Assembly: GCF_013240295.1 (NCBI RefSeq)
Contig: NZ_JABETK010000001.1
Span: forward strand, 496,001 to 560,000
Reading direction: 5' to 3'
DNA length: 64,000 nt
DNA from: Neoaquamicrobium sediminum
GTDB lineage: Bacteria > Pseudomonadota > Alphaproteobacteria > Rhizobiales > Rhizobiaceae
The notes under the pieces were generated by a model that was not told the DNA's origin, did not search any database, and saw nothing but the letters and a program-made list of their open reading frames with translations. Position 1 is the first letter of the stretch. Every line of letters begins with the position of its first letter. Made by a program: the position numbers and the translations under genes. Positions 17,351 through 25,153 of this stretch are shown piece by piece.

Positions 17351-19003
17351 TCATCGCCTCCTGAGGCCGGAGATAGAGGAAAACCGCGTGTGTCGTTGCT
17401 CGGTTGCAGCCGGTGGCGGGGGCGGTGCAGAGGCGGGTTGCACAGGCTGCGGCCGGGGCTGTTCGACACGCGGCGTCACCGGCGCACTTTCGTGCCGCGC
17501 CATCTGGGGCGGCGGCGTCGCGGATGGCTGCGTCGCCCTGGACTTCTTGGCGTAACTCTGCGCGGTGAACCCGGTGACGAGACCGTTCTGGTCGGTCGCC
17601 GTATGGGCGGGCAGCCGGCCGCGCTCGCCGCCGCCATCGCGCAGCGACGATGCCTGGCTGGCCGCCTGGCTGATCGGCCACTTGGCCTTTTCGGCAGCCA
17701 CCTGGCAGCACTCGATCAGCGCCGTGTTCTTGGCGAGGCGACGATGCGCCTTCATGTCGCCGTCGCGATAGGCGTTGAGGATGCGCAGTTCGATCGGATC
17801 GATGCCGACTTCGTGCGCCACCTTGTCCATATGCGCTTCGATGGCGAAATCGACACCGGTGATGCCGAAGCCGCGCATGGCGGTGGCCGGCGTGCGGTTG
17901 GTGAAGACGCAATAGACGTCGGCATAGACGTTGGGGATAGTGTACGGCCCGGGCAGGTGACCCACACCCTTTATGATGGCGTAGCTGGAAAGCCGCGTGT
18001 AGGCACCACTGTCGAAATAGCCGACGAACTTGCGGGCGACGATGCGCCCGTCGTTCATCACACCGTCCTTGAGATACCAGCGTTCCGCGCCGCGCGGCGC
18101 GCCCACCTGCATCTCCTCCTCGCGGTCGAAGATGTATTTGCATGGCCTGCCGGTCAGCATCGTGCCCAGCACCGCCATGGGCTCATGCAACGAATCGACC
18201 TTGCCGCCGAAGCCGCCGCCCACGGTGCCGCCGATGAAATGCAGCCGGTTGGACGGCGTCTTGAGCAGCTTCGACGTGGTGTCGAGCGAGAAGAACAGCG
18301 CCTGCGTGGACGTGTAGACGACGTAGCGGTCGTTGGTCTCGGGGGCAGCGATCGCGCCGCAGGTCTCCGTCGGCGCCTGCTCGATGGGCGACATCTGGTA
18401 TCGTCCCTCGATGATGCGGTCGGCCTGACGGAAACCGGCTTCCACGTCGCCGTAGCGCAGCTTCTGGTGGTCGTACCGGCCGTGATAGACGAAGAGGTTC
18501 TTCGGGTAGACCTCGTTGACCACCGGCGCGCCCGGCTTGACCGCTTCCTCAACGTCAAAGACGGCTGGAAGCTCTTCCCAGTCGACCCGAACCTTCGCGA
18601 CCGCGTCGCGTGCGGCCCGCTCGGTCTCGGCGACCACCGCCGCTACCGGCTCGCCCTTGTAGGCGACCTTCTTGTCAGAAAGCAGCGGCTCGTCATCGAG
18701 GCCGAAGTCGAGCAGCGACAGCAGCGTATTGAGGTTATGCGGCACGTCCTTGCCGGTGATGATCCTCACCACGCCCGGCATGCGTTCTGCTTCGCTTGTG
18801 TCGATGCGCCGGATGCGCGCGTGATGGTGCGGGCTTCTCACGCAGCGGATGTGAAGCAGTCCGTCGAAGAGATGGTCGTCGAAATAGGGCGACCTGCCGG
18901 TGACGTGGCCAAGCGCATCCTGGCGCTGGGTCGGCTTGCCCACCTCGTTCAGGTTGTCGTCGCGCTCGTCGGCGAAATATTCCTTGCGGAACTCGATGCT
19001 CAT
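17351..19003 (-). CDS. molybdenum hydroxylase large subunit, N-terminal half with proline-rich tail
   Basis: About 550 residues. The ATG at 19003 follows a GGTGAG site; a GTG at 19012 is an alternative. The aldehyde oxidase/xanthine dehydrogenase hammerhead and first Moco domain are present: GRSPYFDDH, GGTVGGGFGGK and the active-site loop TAMRGFGITG. The loop lacks the AYXCSFR signature of form I CO dehydrogenase, so CO is not the expected substrate. The last ~100 residues form an unusual Pro-rich tail (SAPPPPPAATEQ) where homologues normally run straight into the second Moco domain. The likely role is hydroxylation of a heterocycle or aldehyde; the substrate is unknown. Confidence 0.85.
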   Translation of the reverse strand: MSIEFRKEYFADERDDNLNEVGKPTQRQDALGHVTGRSPYFDDHLFDGLLHIRCVRSPHHHARIRRIDTSEAERMPGVVRIITGKDVPHNLNTLLSLLDFGLDDEPLLSDKKVAYKGEPVAAVVAETERAARDAVAKVRVDWEELPAVFDVEEAVKPGAPVVNEVYPKNLFVYHGRYDHQKLRYGDVEAGFRQADRIIEGRYQMSPIEQAPTETCGAIAAPETNDRYVVYTSTQALFFSLDTTSKLLKTPSNRLHFIGGTVGGGFGGKVDSLHEPMAVLGTMLTGRPCKYIFDREEEMQVGAPRGAERWYLKDGVMNDGRIVARKFVGYFDSGAYTRLSSYAIIKGVGHLPGPYTIPNVYADVYCVFTNRTPATAMRGFGITGVDFAIEAHMDKVAHEVGIDPIELRILNAYRDGDMKAHRRLAKNTALIECCQVAAEKAKWPISQAASQASSLRDGGGERGRLPAHTATDQNGLVTGFTAQSYAKKSRATQPSATPPPQMARHESAPVTPRVEQPRPQPVQPASAPPPPPAATEQRHTRFSSISGLRRR

Positions 19004-19012
19004 TTGGCTCAC

Positions 19013-19498
19013 CTACCCGTAGCGCCGCGCACCGCCGGCCTTCGCCGCGGCAAGGATCGCGTTGATGATCGGCTCGTAGCCGGTGCAGCGGCAGATATTG
19101 CCGGAGATGGCTTCCACGATGTCCTCGCGCGAAGGGTCCGGGTTACGCTCCAGCAGCGCGCTCGCGGCCATCAGCATGCCCGGCGTGCAGTAGCCGCATT
19201 GGGCGGCGAACCCATCCATGAAGGCGGCCTGCAGCGGATGAAGCTCGCTGCCGCGCGCAAGCCCGGCGGTGGTGGAGACCTGCCGGCCGTCGATGGTTTC
19301 GGCGAGCGTCAGGCATGACAGATGCGGCTCGCCATCGATCAGCACCGTGCAGGTGCCGCAGGTTCCCTGCCCGCAGCCATATTTCGGCGTCAGGTCGCCG
19401 ACTCCGCGACGCAGCACATCGAGGAGGTTCTGCCCGTCGTCGACGAACACCGCCTTTTCCGAGCCGTTGAGACGAAACTGGACCGGTTTCTTCGCCAT
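19013..19498 (-). CDS. molybdenum hydroxylase small subunit, two [2Fe-2S] clusters
   Basis: 161 residues, complete. The plant-ferredoxin-type cluster is bound by Cys in GCGQGTCGTC and a later Cys (HLSCL). The helical domain has CGYCTPG and CRCTGYE for the second cluster. It passes electrons from the Moco subunit to FAD. It lies between the FAD-subunit and large-subunit genes, each within a few bases, so the three subunits are co-translated. Confidence 0.96.
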   Translation of the reverse strand: MAKKPVQFRLNGSEKAVFVDDGQNLLDVLRRGVGDLTPKYGCGQGTCGTCTVLIDGEPHLSCLTLAETIDGRQVSTTAGLARGSELHPLQAAFMDGFAAQCGYCTPGMLMAASALLERNPDPSREDIVEAISGNICRCTGYEPIINAILAAAKAGGARRYG

Positions 19499-19500
19499 GC

Positions 19501-20325
19501 CTATCTCCGTTCCCCGGCCAGAAGCCGTTTCAGATGCACACCGGCCACCTCCGCCCGATACCAGGATGAGGCGAGCGCGTCGGTCGGCGGCGCGATGCCC
19601 TCTACCGCCAGCGCGGCCGCCCGATCGATGGCAGCGGCATCGAGCGCCTGTCCTTCAAGCGCGCGTTCGACCGCAATAGCGCGCAGCGGCGTCGGCCCCA
19701 TTGCGCCATAGGCGACGCGCGCGCCCTGCACGCGCCCGCCCGACTGCGGCAGGAGCGCCGCGATCGACATCAGCGACACACCCTTCGGCTTCACGCGACT
19801 GACCTTGGTGAAGCGAAATGCGGCGGGGTCACGCGGCCGTGGCACCGTGACCGACTGGACCAGCGAGGTCGCATGGCGGTCGCGGTCGCGGTCGCGCAGG
19901 AACTCGTCGATCGGCATGCTGCGGCTGCCGCTGCCGGCGAGCTGCACCGTGGCGCCCAGAGCCAGCAGCGCCACGGCGAGATCGCCGTAATTGCCGCTGG
20001 CAAACAGGTTGCCGCCAACGGTCGCCATGTTGCGGATGGCCGGACCGCCGATCACCCGCGCGACGGTTGCGAGGAATGCCGCATCGCGATTGGCGACGAG
20101 CGCGGCCATGGTGACCCCGGCACCGATGACGAGACCGTCGCCCTGCATCCTGATCGTCCGAAAATCGGGATCGCGCAGTCGAATGATCGTATCGAACGAC
20201 TGGTCGCCGGCATTCACCGCGCGCATGACAAGCGTGCCACCGCCAAGAAAACGCGCCGAACGGCTTGCCGAGAGGGCGCGCGCGGCCTCTTCAACGCGAT
20301 CGTAGGTCTCCACTTTCACGGGCAT
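19501..20325 (-). CDS. molybdenum hydroxylase FAD-binding medium subunit
   Basis: 274 residues from the ATG at 20325, which overlaps the stop of the SRPBCC gene (ATGA). The FAD-binding signatures GGGTLVMRAV (FAD pyrophosphate loop) and ATVGGNLFA (second FAD loop) are clear, followed by the CO dehydrogenase flavoprotein C-terminal domain. It belongs to the same heterotrimeric or tetrameric oxidase as the genes at 16324-19498. Confidence 0.94.
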   Translation of the reverse strand: MPVKVETYDRVEEAARALSASRSARFLGGGTLVMRAVNAGDQSFDTIIRLRDPDFRTIRMQGDGLVIGAGVTMAALVANRDAAFLATVARVIGGPAIRNMATVGGNLFASGNYGDLAVALLALGATVQLAGSGSRSMPIDEFLRDRDRDRHATSLVQSVTVPRPRDPAAFRFTKVSRVKPKGVSLMSIAALLPQSGGRVQGARVAYGAMGPTPLRAIAVERALEGQALDAAAIDRAAALAVEGIAPPTDALASSWYRAEVAGVHLKRLLAGERR

Positions 20326-20786
20326 CAGGCCCCTCCCTGCGATGCGGGCGCTAGCCCCATGAAGGCGCGGACAGCGTGAAAGCCGCCCTCGTAGATTTCC
20401 TCGCCGACCTGCTTCTGAAGCTCGGCTTCGCGGCCCGGCGGCGTGTCGAAGCGCGACTCCCAGTGCCAGAACGTCATATCGCCGTCGGTCACCGGGATCA
20501 GACGGACATGGGCGACGTAGTTGAGCAACGGGATCGGCGTATCGAGCAGGCAATAGGAGAACGCCATGTCGATGTCGGACATGGTCAGAAGCTGCTCGCG
20601 CAGTTCCGAACCATCGGCCAGATAGAAGCGGCGAACGCATCCAACCTTGTCGGAGGGCTGTCCGCGCTCGATGTGGCTGTCGGCGACCGCCGGGTGCCAC
20701 TGGTCGTGGCCGTTGAAGTCGCGCAGCACCTCCCACACGGCCTCGACAGGCGCTTCCATGATGGTGGATTTGACGATCTTCACCAT
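20325..20786 (-). CDS. SRPBCC-family protein, CoxG-like, copy 1
   Basis: 153 residues: VWEVLRDFNGHDQWHP, a Cys-containing VGCVRRFYLADG strand and a C-terminal helix typical of polyketide-cyclase/Bet v1-fold (SRPBCC) proteins. CoxG-type members anchor molybdenum hydroxylases to the membrane or bind hydrophobic ligands. It is translationally coupled to the FAD-subunit gene. A paralogue lies at 21023-21459. Confidence 0.88.
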   Translation of the reverse strand: MVKIVKSTIMEAPVEAVWEVLRDFNGHDQWHPAVADSHIERGQPSDKVGCVRRFYLADGSELREQLLTMSDIDMAFSYCLLDTPIPLLNYVAHVRLIPVTDGDMTFWHWESRFDTPPGREAELQKQVGEEIYEGGFHAVRAFMGLAPASQGGA

Positions 20787-20824
20787 GGGGCGATCTCTTT
20801 GGTTGATCGCAACTCCCGAATGCT

Positions 20825-20997
20825 TCGCGTTCCTTCACGCCCCCTCTGTCCTGCCGGACATCTCCCCCACAAGGGGGAGATCGGCAGCTTCACGCTCAGC
20901 GCTGCCTCTCCAACGCTGGAGATTGGCGAAAGATCGGCCGACGGCTGATCTCCCCCGTGTGGGGGAGATGGCCGGCAGGCCAGAGGGGGCAACGTAA
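20825..20997 (+). repeat. rhizobial intergenic mosaic-type element, copy B
   Basis: It has the same palindromic arms as copy A and a central part that matches the reverse complement of copy A, so the two are inverted relative to each other about 4.5 kb apart. Together they bracket the oxidase subunit genes and the first SRPBCC gene. Confidence 0.85.
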
Positions 20998-21022
20998 AGA
21001 GGCAGCGTCGGCAAGCATCCGC

Positions 21023-21459
21023 CTATCCCCCGAAATGTCGCTTGAGCGCGTCGAAGCCGCCCTGGAAAACATTGGTGCCGATCCCCCGACGAGGTCGTCG
21101 GCCACCTCGTCGGCGCACTCGAACTCGGCCGACCATTCGGCAAAGGTGCGGTCGCCATCCGTTATCGGCGTTAGCCGCAACGTCGCGACGTAATCGGTCA
21201 GCGGCATCGGTCCTTCGAGGATCGCGTAGGTGCAGAACATGTCGTAGTCCGACAGGCCGAGCAGCTTTTCGCGTAGGCGGTCGCCGTTCTGCAGCGTGAA
21301 ATCGCGCACGCAGCCGACCTTGTCGGAAGGCTCGCCGTTTTCGATGCGGCTTTCGCGGATGCGGGGATGCCAGCGCGGCAGCGCGTTGAAATCCCTGATC
21401 CGTTCCCAAACCCTGGCGGGCGGCGCATCGATGACAGTGGAGACGAATACCCTTGGCAT
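21023..21459 (-). CDS. SRPBCC-family protein, copy 2 (one frame break)
   Basis: About 145 residues after repair. VWERIRDFNALPRWHP and DKVGCVRDFTLQNGD align closely with the first copy, so this is a paralogue. A missing base in the C5 run at 21083-21087 shifts the frame after ADDLVGG; the correct end reads IGTNVFQGGFDALKRHFGG with a stop at 21023. It lies next to the giant flotillin gene. A pair of CoxG-like proteins suggests either a heterodimer or two distinct docking functions. Confidence 0.85.
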
Positions 21460-21468
21460 TGCCGGCTC

Positions 21469-24270
21469 CTATTTCTTCGACCGCGAACCGGACGACGATT
21501 TGCCGCCGCCATCGGACCCGCTGCCGCCACCGCTGGAGCCACCGTCACCTCCAGAGCGCTGCTGTTTCTGCACCTCACCGGCGATGCGCGTCAGGTCGGA
21601 CGCCTCGCGGATCAGGCCGCCCTGCTTCGTCAGGTTGCCACCCTCGATGCCGATGTCGGCAAGCAGGCTGTCGACCAGCGGGGCCTGGACGCGATAGCGA
21701 AGCGCCGAGTTGATGACCTCGTCGGTCATGTTGGCCCGTTCGCCCCCGTGTCCGCCTGCGATGCCGTCGAGCTGCATGATGCGGATGTCCTGGATCTTCT
21801 CCAGCGGCTTGACGGAGGCCGAAACGATGCCCTCGACATGCTCCAGCAGCTTGCGGCGGAACAGCGAATGCCGGGCCGGATCGGACAGCACGTTTTCGGC
21901 CTCGTTGAGCAGCTTCTGCGCCTCGGCCTCGACCGCGCGGCGGACCTTCTCGGCCTCGGCGGCGATCTTTTCCTCCTGAGCGCGCTTCTCCGCCATCAGC
22001 ACATCGACGCTCTTGCGACGGTTGGCCTCCTCGGTCTCGCGGGCGGTCTTGATCTGCTCCTCGGCCTCGGCCGCGCGGGCTCTGGCAATGTCGGCCTCGG
22101 CACGGGCAGCCGATTCCTCCAGCGATTTGCGGTAGAGCACGATGGCCTTTTCCATCTGCGCGCTCTCGATATTGCGCTCGCGCTCGACCTCCAGCCGGCG
22201 CCGCTCGGTCTCGTGACCGATGCGGGCCTCGTCGAGACCTCGCTCGGACGCGATGCGGGCGCGTTCAATCTCTTCTTTCGAAGCAATCTCGGCCTCGCGA
22301 AGCGTCTGGACGCGGGCGATCTCGAGCTGTTCCAGCGCGCGCTGGCGTTCGAGCTTTGCCGCGTCCAGAGCCTGCTGGCGTGCGATGTCGCTGCGCTCCA
22401 CGTCGCGCTGCGCCAGGATCTCGGCCTGCCGCACCTTGGCGTCCGCCTCGGCGCGTTCGCTCTTTCTGGCGGCGAGCTCGACGATGCGCCGTTCGCTCGC
22501 CTCCTCGACGATCCGCTCGCGTTCGATCTCGCGTTCCCGCGTCTCCTGCTCGGCGGTGATGCGCTCGAAGTCGAGCATCTTTCTCTGCGCGATGCGGGCG
22601 GCCTCGACCGCCTCGTCGGCCGCGACCTGCGCCTCGTCCAGCATCTGCCGGCGTTCGATGTCGCGCTCACGCGTGCCGCGTTCGCTGTCGATGCGCTCGC
22701 GCTCGATCTTGGCTTCCACCTCGATGCGGGCACTTTCGATCAGCTCGCGTGCCGAGATGTCGGCCTGGTCGACGGCCCGGTTGCGGGCGATTTCGCGTTC
22801 GCGCGTTTCCTGCTCGTAGGCGATGCGTTCGGCCGCGATCTTCTTTTCGCGCGCGATGCGGGCTGCCTCTGTGGCTTGTCCCGCAGCGATCTCGGCTTCC
22901 TCCAGCGCCTTCTGCTTGCCGATCTCCAGCTCGCGGATCTTGCGGTCCGTCTCGATGCGCTCTTCGTTGGTGTTGGCAGCTTCGAGAATACGCAACTTCT
23001 CGGTCGCCTCGCGTGAGGCGATCTCGGCTTCCTCGATGGCACGGCTGCGCTCGATCTCGCGCCGGCGAATGTCCTGCTCGGTCGTGATGCGGCTTTCGGC
23101 GACCGCGCGCTCCTGTTCGATGCGGGCCTTCTCGGTCGATTCCTTTGCTGCGATCTCGGCCTGATCGACTTCGCGCTGGCGAGAGATTTCGCGAGTTTGC
23201 GTTTCCTTCTCGTTATCGATGCGCGCTTCCTTGATCGCGCGTTCCTGCGCGATGCGGGCCTTCTCGATCTCCTCGCGCGTGGTGATTTCGGCAGAGTCGA
23301 TTGCGCGCTGGCGCTCGATCTCGCGCTGCCTGATCTCGCGTTCGGAGGCGATGCGGCTTTCTGCAATCGACTGCTCGTTGGCGATGCGCGCGCGCTCGAT
23401 CGCTTCTCGCGCGGTGATCTGCGCACTTTCGGCCTCGGTATCGCGTTCGGCGCGTTCGCGGGCAAGCTGCGCGCGCTGGTGGGCGCGCCGGAACTCGACG
23501 TCGCGCTCCTGCTCCAGCCTTGCCTCTTCGCTCGCGCGCTCGATCTCGAGCGACTGCTTCTCCGCCTCGAGGTTGCGGGTGCGGATCTGGATCATCGCAC
23601 CCTGCTCGATGTCGTTGCGCAGCGTGCGACGCTCTTCGATGTCCTTGATGAGCGCCGTCAGACCTTCGGCATCGAAGCGGTTCGAGGGGTTGAAATATTC
23701 GAGCGCGGTCTGGTCGATGTCGACGATAGCGACCGACTCCAGCTCCAGGCCGTTGCGGGACAAGTCTTCCTGCGCCGCCTCGCGAACGCGGCTGACATAG
23801 ACCCCGCGCTGCTCGTGCATTTCGCCCATCGACATTTCGGCCGCGACCGCGCGCATGGCGCTTTCAAATTTGCCGACCAGCAGTTCGTGCAGGTTCTTGG
23901 CGTCCAGCGTTCGCCGGCCCAGCGTGGAGGCCGCAACCGACACCGCCTCGCGTGTCGGCCGCACCCGCACATAGAACTCCGCTTCCACATCGATGCGCAT
24001 GCGGTCGCGGGTAATCAGGGCCTGGTCCTTGTTGCGGACGACCTCCAGCACCAGCGTGTTCATGCTGACCGGTGTTACGTCGTGGACGATGGGCCATACG
24101 AAGGCGCCGCCGTCGATCACAACCTTCTCGCCGAGGAAGCCGGTCCGCACGAAGGCTATCTCCTTCGTCGACCGGCGGTAGAGCCAGTTCATCACCCAGT
24201 AGATGATGGCGATGACTATGACGGCTGCGATGAGCCACAGGATGAGCTGGCCGATGATCTGTCCAGTCAT
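21469..24270 (-). CDS. giant flotillin-like SPFH membrane protein with 44-residue repeats
   Basis: 933 residues. One transmembrane helix lies at about 9-30, followed by an SPFH (prohibitin/flotillin) domain to about 215. A very long charged coiled coil follows. At least eight in-phase repeats of exactly 44 residues start at about 273, 317, 361, 405, 449, 493, 537 and 581; each has the plan EIERQRA-x5-I...-EKARI-x10-RI...E. The C-terminal flotillin region (ALRYRVQAPLVDSLLADIG) precedes a Gly/Ser tail ending SGSRSKK. Flotillins form membrane scaffolds. Placement beside a membrane-anchored type of oxidase suggests a docking platform, by inference only. Typical YqiK-like flotillins are about 550-700 residues. 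Confidence 0.9.
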   Translation of the reverse strand: MTGQIIGQLILWLIAAVIVIAIIYWVMNWLYRRSTKEIAFVRTGFLGEKVVIDGGAFVWPIVHDVTPVSMNTLVLEVVRNKDQALITRDRMRIDVEAEFYVRVRPTREAVSVAASTLGRRTLDAKNLHELLVGKFESAMRAVAAEMSMGEMHEQRGVYVSRVREAAQEDLSRNGLELESVAIVDIDQTALEYFNPSNRFDAEGLTALIKDIEERRTLRNDIEQGAMIQIRTRNLEAEKQSLEIERASEEARLEQERDVEFRRAHQRAQLARERAERDTEAESAQITAREAIERARIANEQSIAESRIASEREIRQREIERQRAIDSAEITTREEIEKARIAQERAIKEARIDNEKETQTREISRQREVDQAEIAAKESTEKARIEQERAVAESRITTEQDIRRREIERSRAIEEAEIASREATEKLRILEAANTNEERIETDRKIRELEIGKQKALEEAEIAAGQATEAARIAREKKIAAERIAYEQETREREIARNRAVDQADISARELIESARIEVEAKIERERIDSERGTRERDIERRQMLDEAQVAADEAVEAARIAQRKMLDFERITAEQETREREIERERIVEEASERRIVELAARKSERAEADAKVRQAEILAQRDVERSDIARQQALDAAKLERQRALEQLEIARVQTLREAEIASKEEIERARIASERGLDEARIGHETERRRLEVERERNIESAQMEKAIVLYRKSLEESAARAEADIARARAAEAEEQIKTARETEEANRRKSVDVLMAEKRAQEEKIAAEAEKVRRAVEAEAQKLLNEAENVLSDPARHSLFRRKLLEHVEGIVSASVKPLEKIQDIRIMQLDGIAGGHGGERANMTDEVINSALRYRVQAPLVDSLLADIGIEGGNLTKQGGLIREASDLTRIAGEVQKQQRSGGDGGSSGGGSGSDGGGKSSSGSRSKK

Positions 24271-24318
24271 TTTCGTCCCTCCCGCGAAGGTGCCGACGTG
24301 ATGAATTCTATCGGCATG

Positions 24319-25149
24319 TCATTTTCCCTTGATCCGCTTGAACTGGCGGGTCTGCTCGGTAAGCGCGACTTCGGTCGGCAACCTCTCCATCGAAGAGGCT
24401 CCATAGAAGCCATGGCAATTGGCGGTGTTCTTCATGATGAAATCCGCGTCTTCGGGCATCGCGACCGGCCCGCCATGGGCAAGCACGATCGCATCCGGAT
24501 TGACCTTCAGCGCGGCCTCGGCCCAGGCATCGATAAGCCCCGGGCAGTCCTCCAGCTTCAGCGCAGTCTCGGCGCCGATGGAGCCGCCCGTCGTCAGGCC
24601 CATATGGCATACGATGATGTCGGCACCCGCCCGCGCCATGGCCGCCGCCTCGTCCTCGTTGAAGACATAGGGCGTCGTCAGCATGTCGAGTGCGCGGGCC
24701 TTGGCGATCATGTCGACCTCGAGCCCGTAGGACATGCCGGTCTCTTCCAGATTGGCGCGGAAGGTGCCGTCGATGATACCGACGGTCGGAAAGTTCTGGA
24801 TGCCGGAAAAGCCGAGGCGCTTCAGCTCCGGCAGGAAGACATCCATCACACGGAATGGATCGGTACCGTTGACGCCGGCCAGCACAGGCGTGTGCTTCAC
24901 CACCGGCAGCACCTCGCGCGCCATGTCAACGACGATCGCGTTGGAATCGCCATAGGCAAGCAGGCCCGCAAGCGAGCCGCGACCGGCCATGCGGTAGCGC
25001 CCGGAATTGTAGATGACGATGAGGTCGATGCCGCCTTCTTCCTCGCACTTGGCCGAAAGTCCCGTGCCGGCGCCGCCACCGATGATCGGCTCGCCTCGCG
25101 CGATCATCGCGCGGAATTTTTCCAGGATTTGCTGTCGCGGTATCGCCAT
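24319..25149 (-). CDS. TIM-barrel protein, phosphoenolpyruvate hydrolase-like (UPF0261 partner)
   Basis: 276 residues from the ATG at 25149. [29 protein letters not shown] and [11 protein letters not shown] match the TIM-barrel family (PF09370 type) that usually sits next to Tm-1/UPF0261 proteins. It does so here, directly after the ABC-Tm-1 fusion gene. The biochemical reaction of the bacterial family is not well defined. The constant pairing suggests both act on one substrate. Confidence 0.88.
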   Translation of the reverse strand: MAIPRQQILEKFRAMIARGEPIIGGGAGTGLSAKCEEEGGIDLIVIYNSGRYRMAGRGSLAGLLAYGDSNAIVVDMAREVLPVVKHTPVLAGVNGTDPFRVMDVFLPELKRLGFSGIQNFPTVGIIDGTFRANLEETGMSYGLEVDMIAKARALDMLTTPYVFNEDEAAAMARAGADIIVCHMGLTTGGSIGAETALKLEDCPGLIDAWAEAALKVNPDAIVLAHGGPVAMPEDADFIMKNTANCHGFYGASSMERLPTEVALTEQTRQFKRIKGK

Positions 25150-25153
25150 GCTG

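Noticed and set aside
16324-19498. A form I CO dehydrogenase (coxL/coxS) assignment.
   Set aside because: The Cox-type helper genes suggest it, but the large-subunit loop is TAMRGFGITG, without the AYXCSFR signature. It is a generic Mo-hydroxylase.
21469-24270. The periodic DNA of the flotillin gene as a CRISPR-like or satellite repeat.
   Set aside because: The 132-bp periodicity follows the 44-residue protein repeat with divergent DNA; it is coding and has no spacers.
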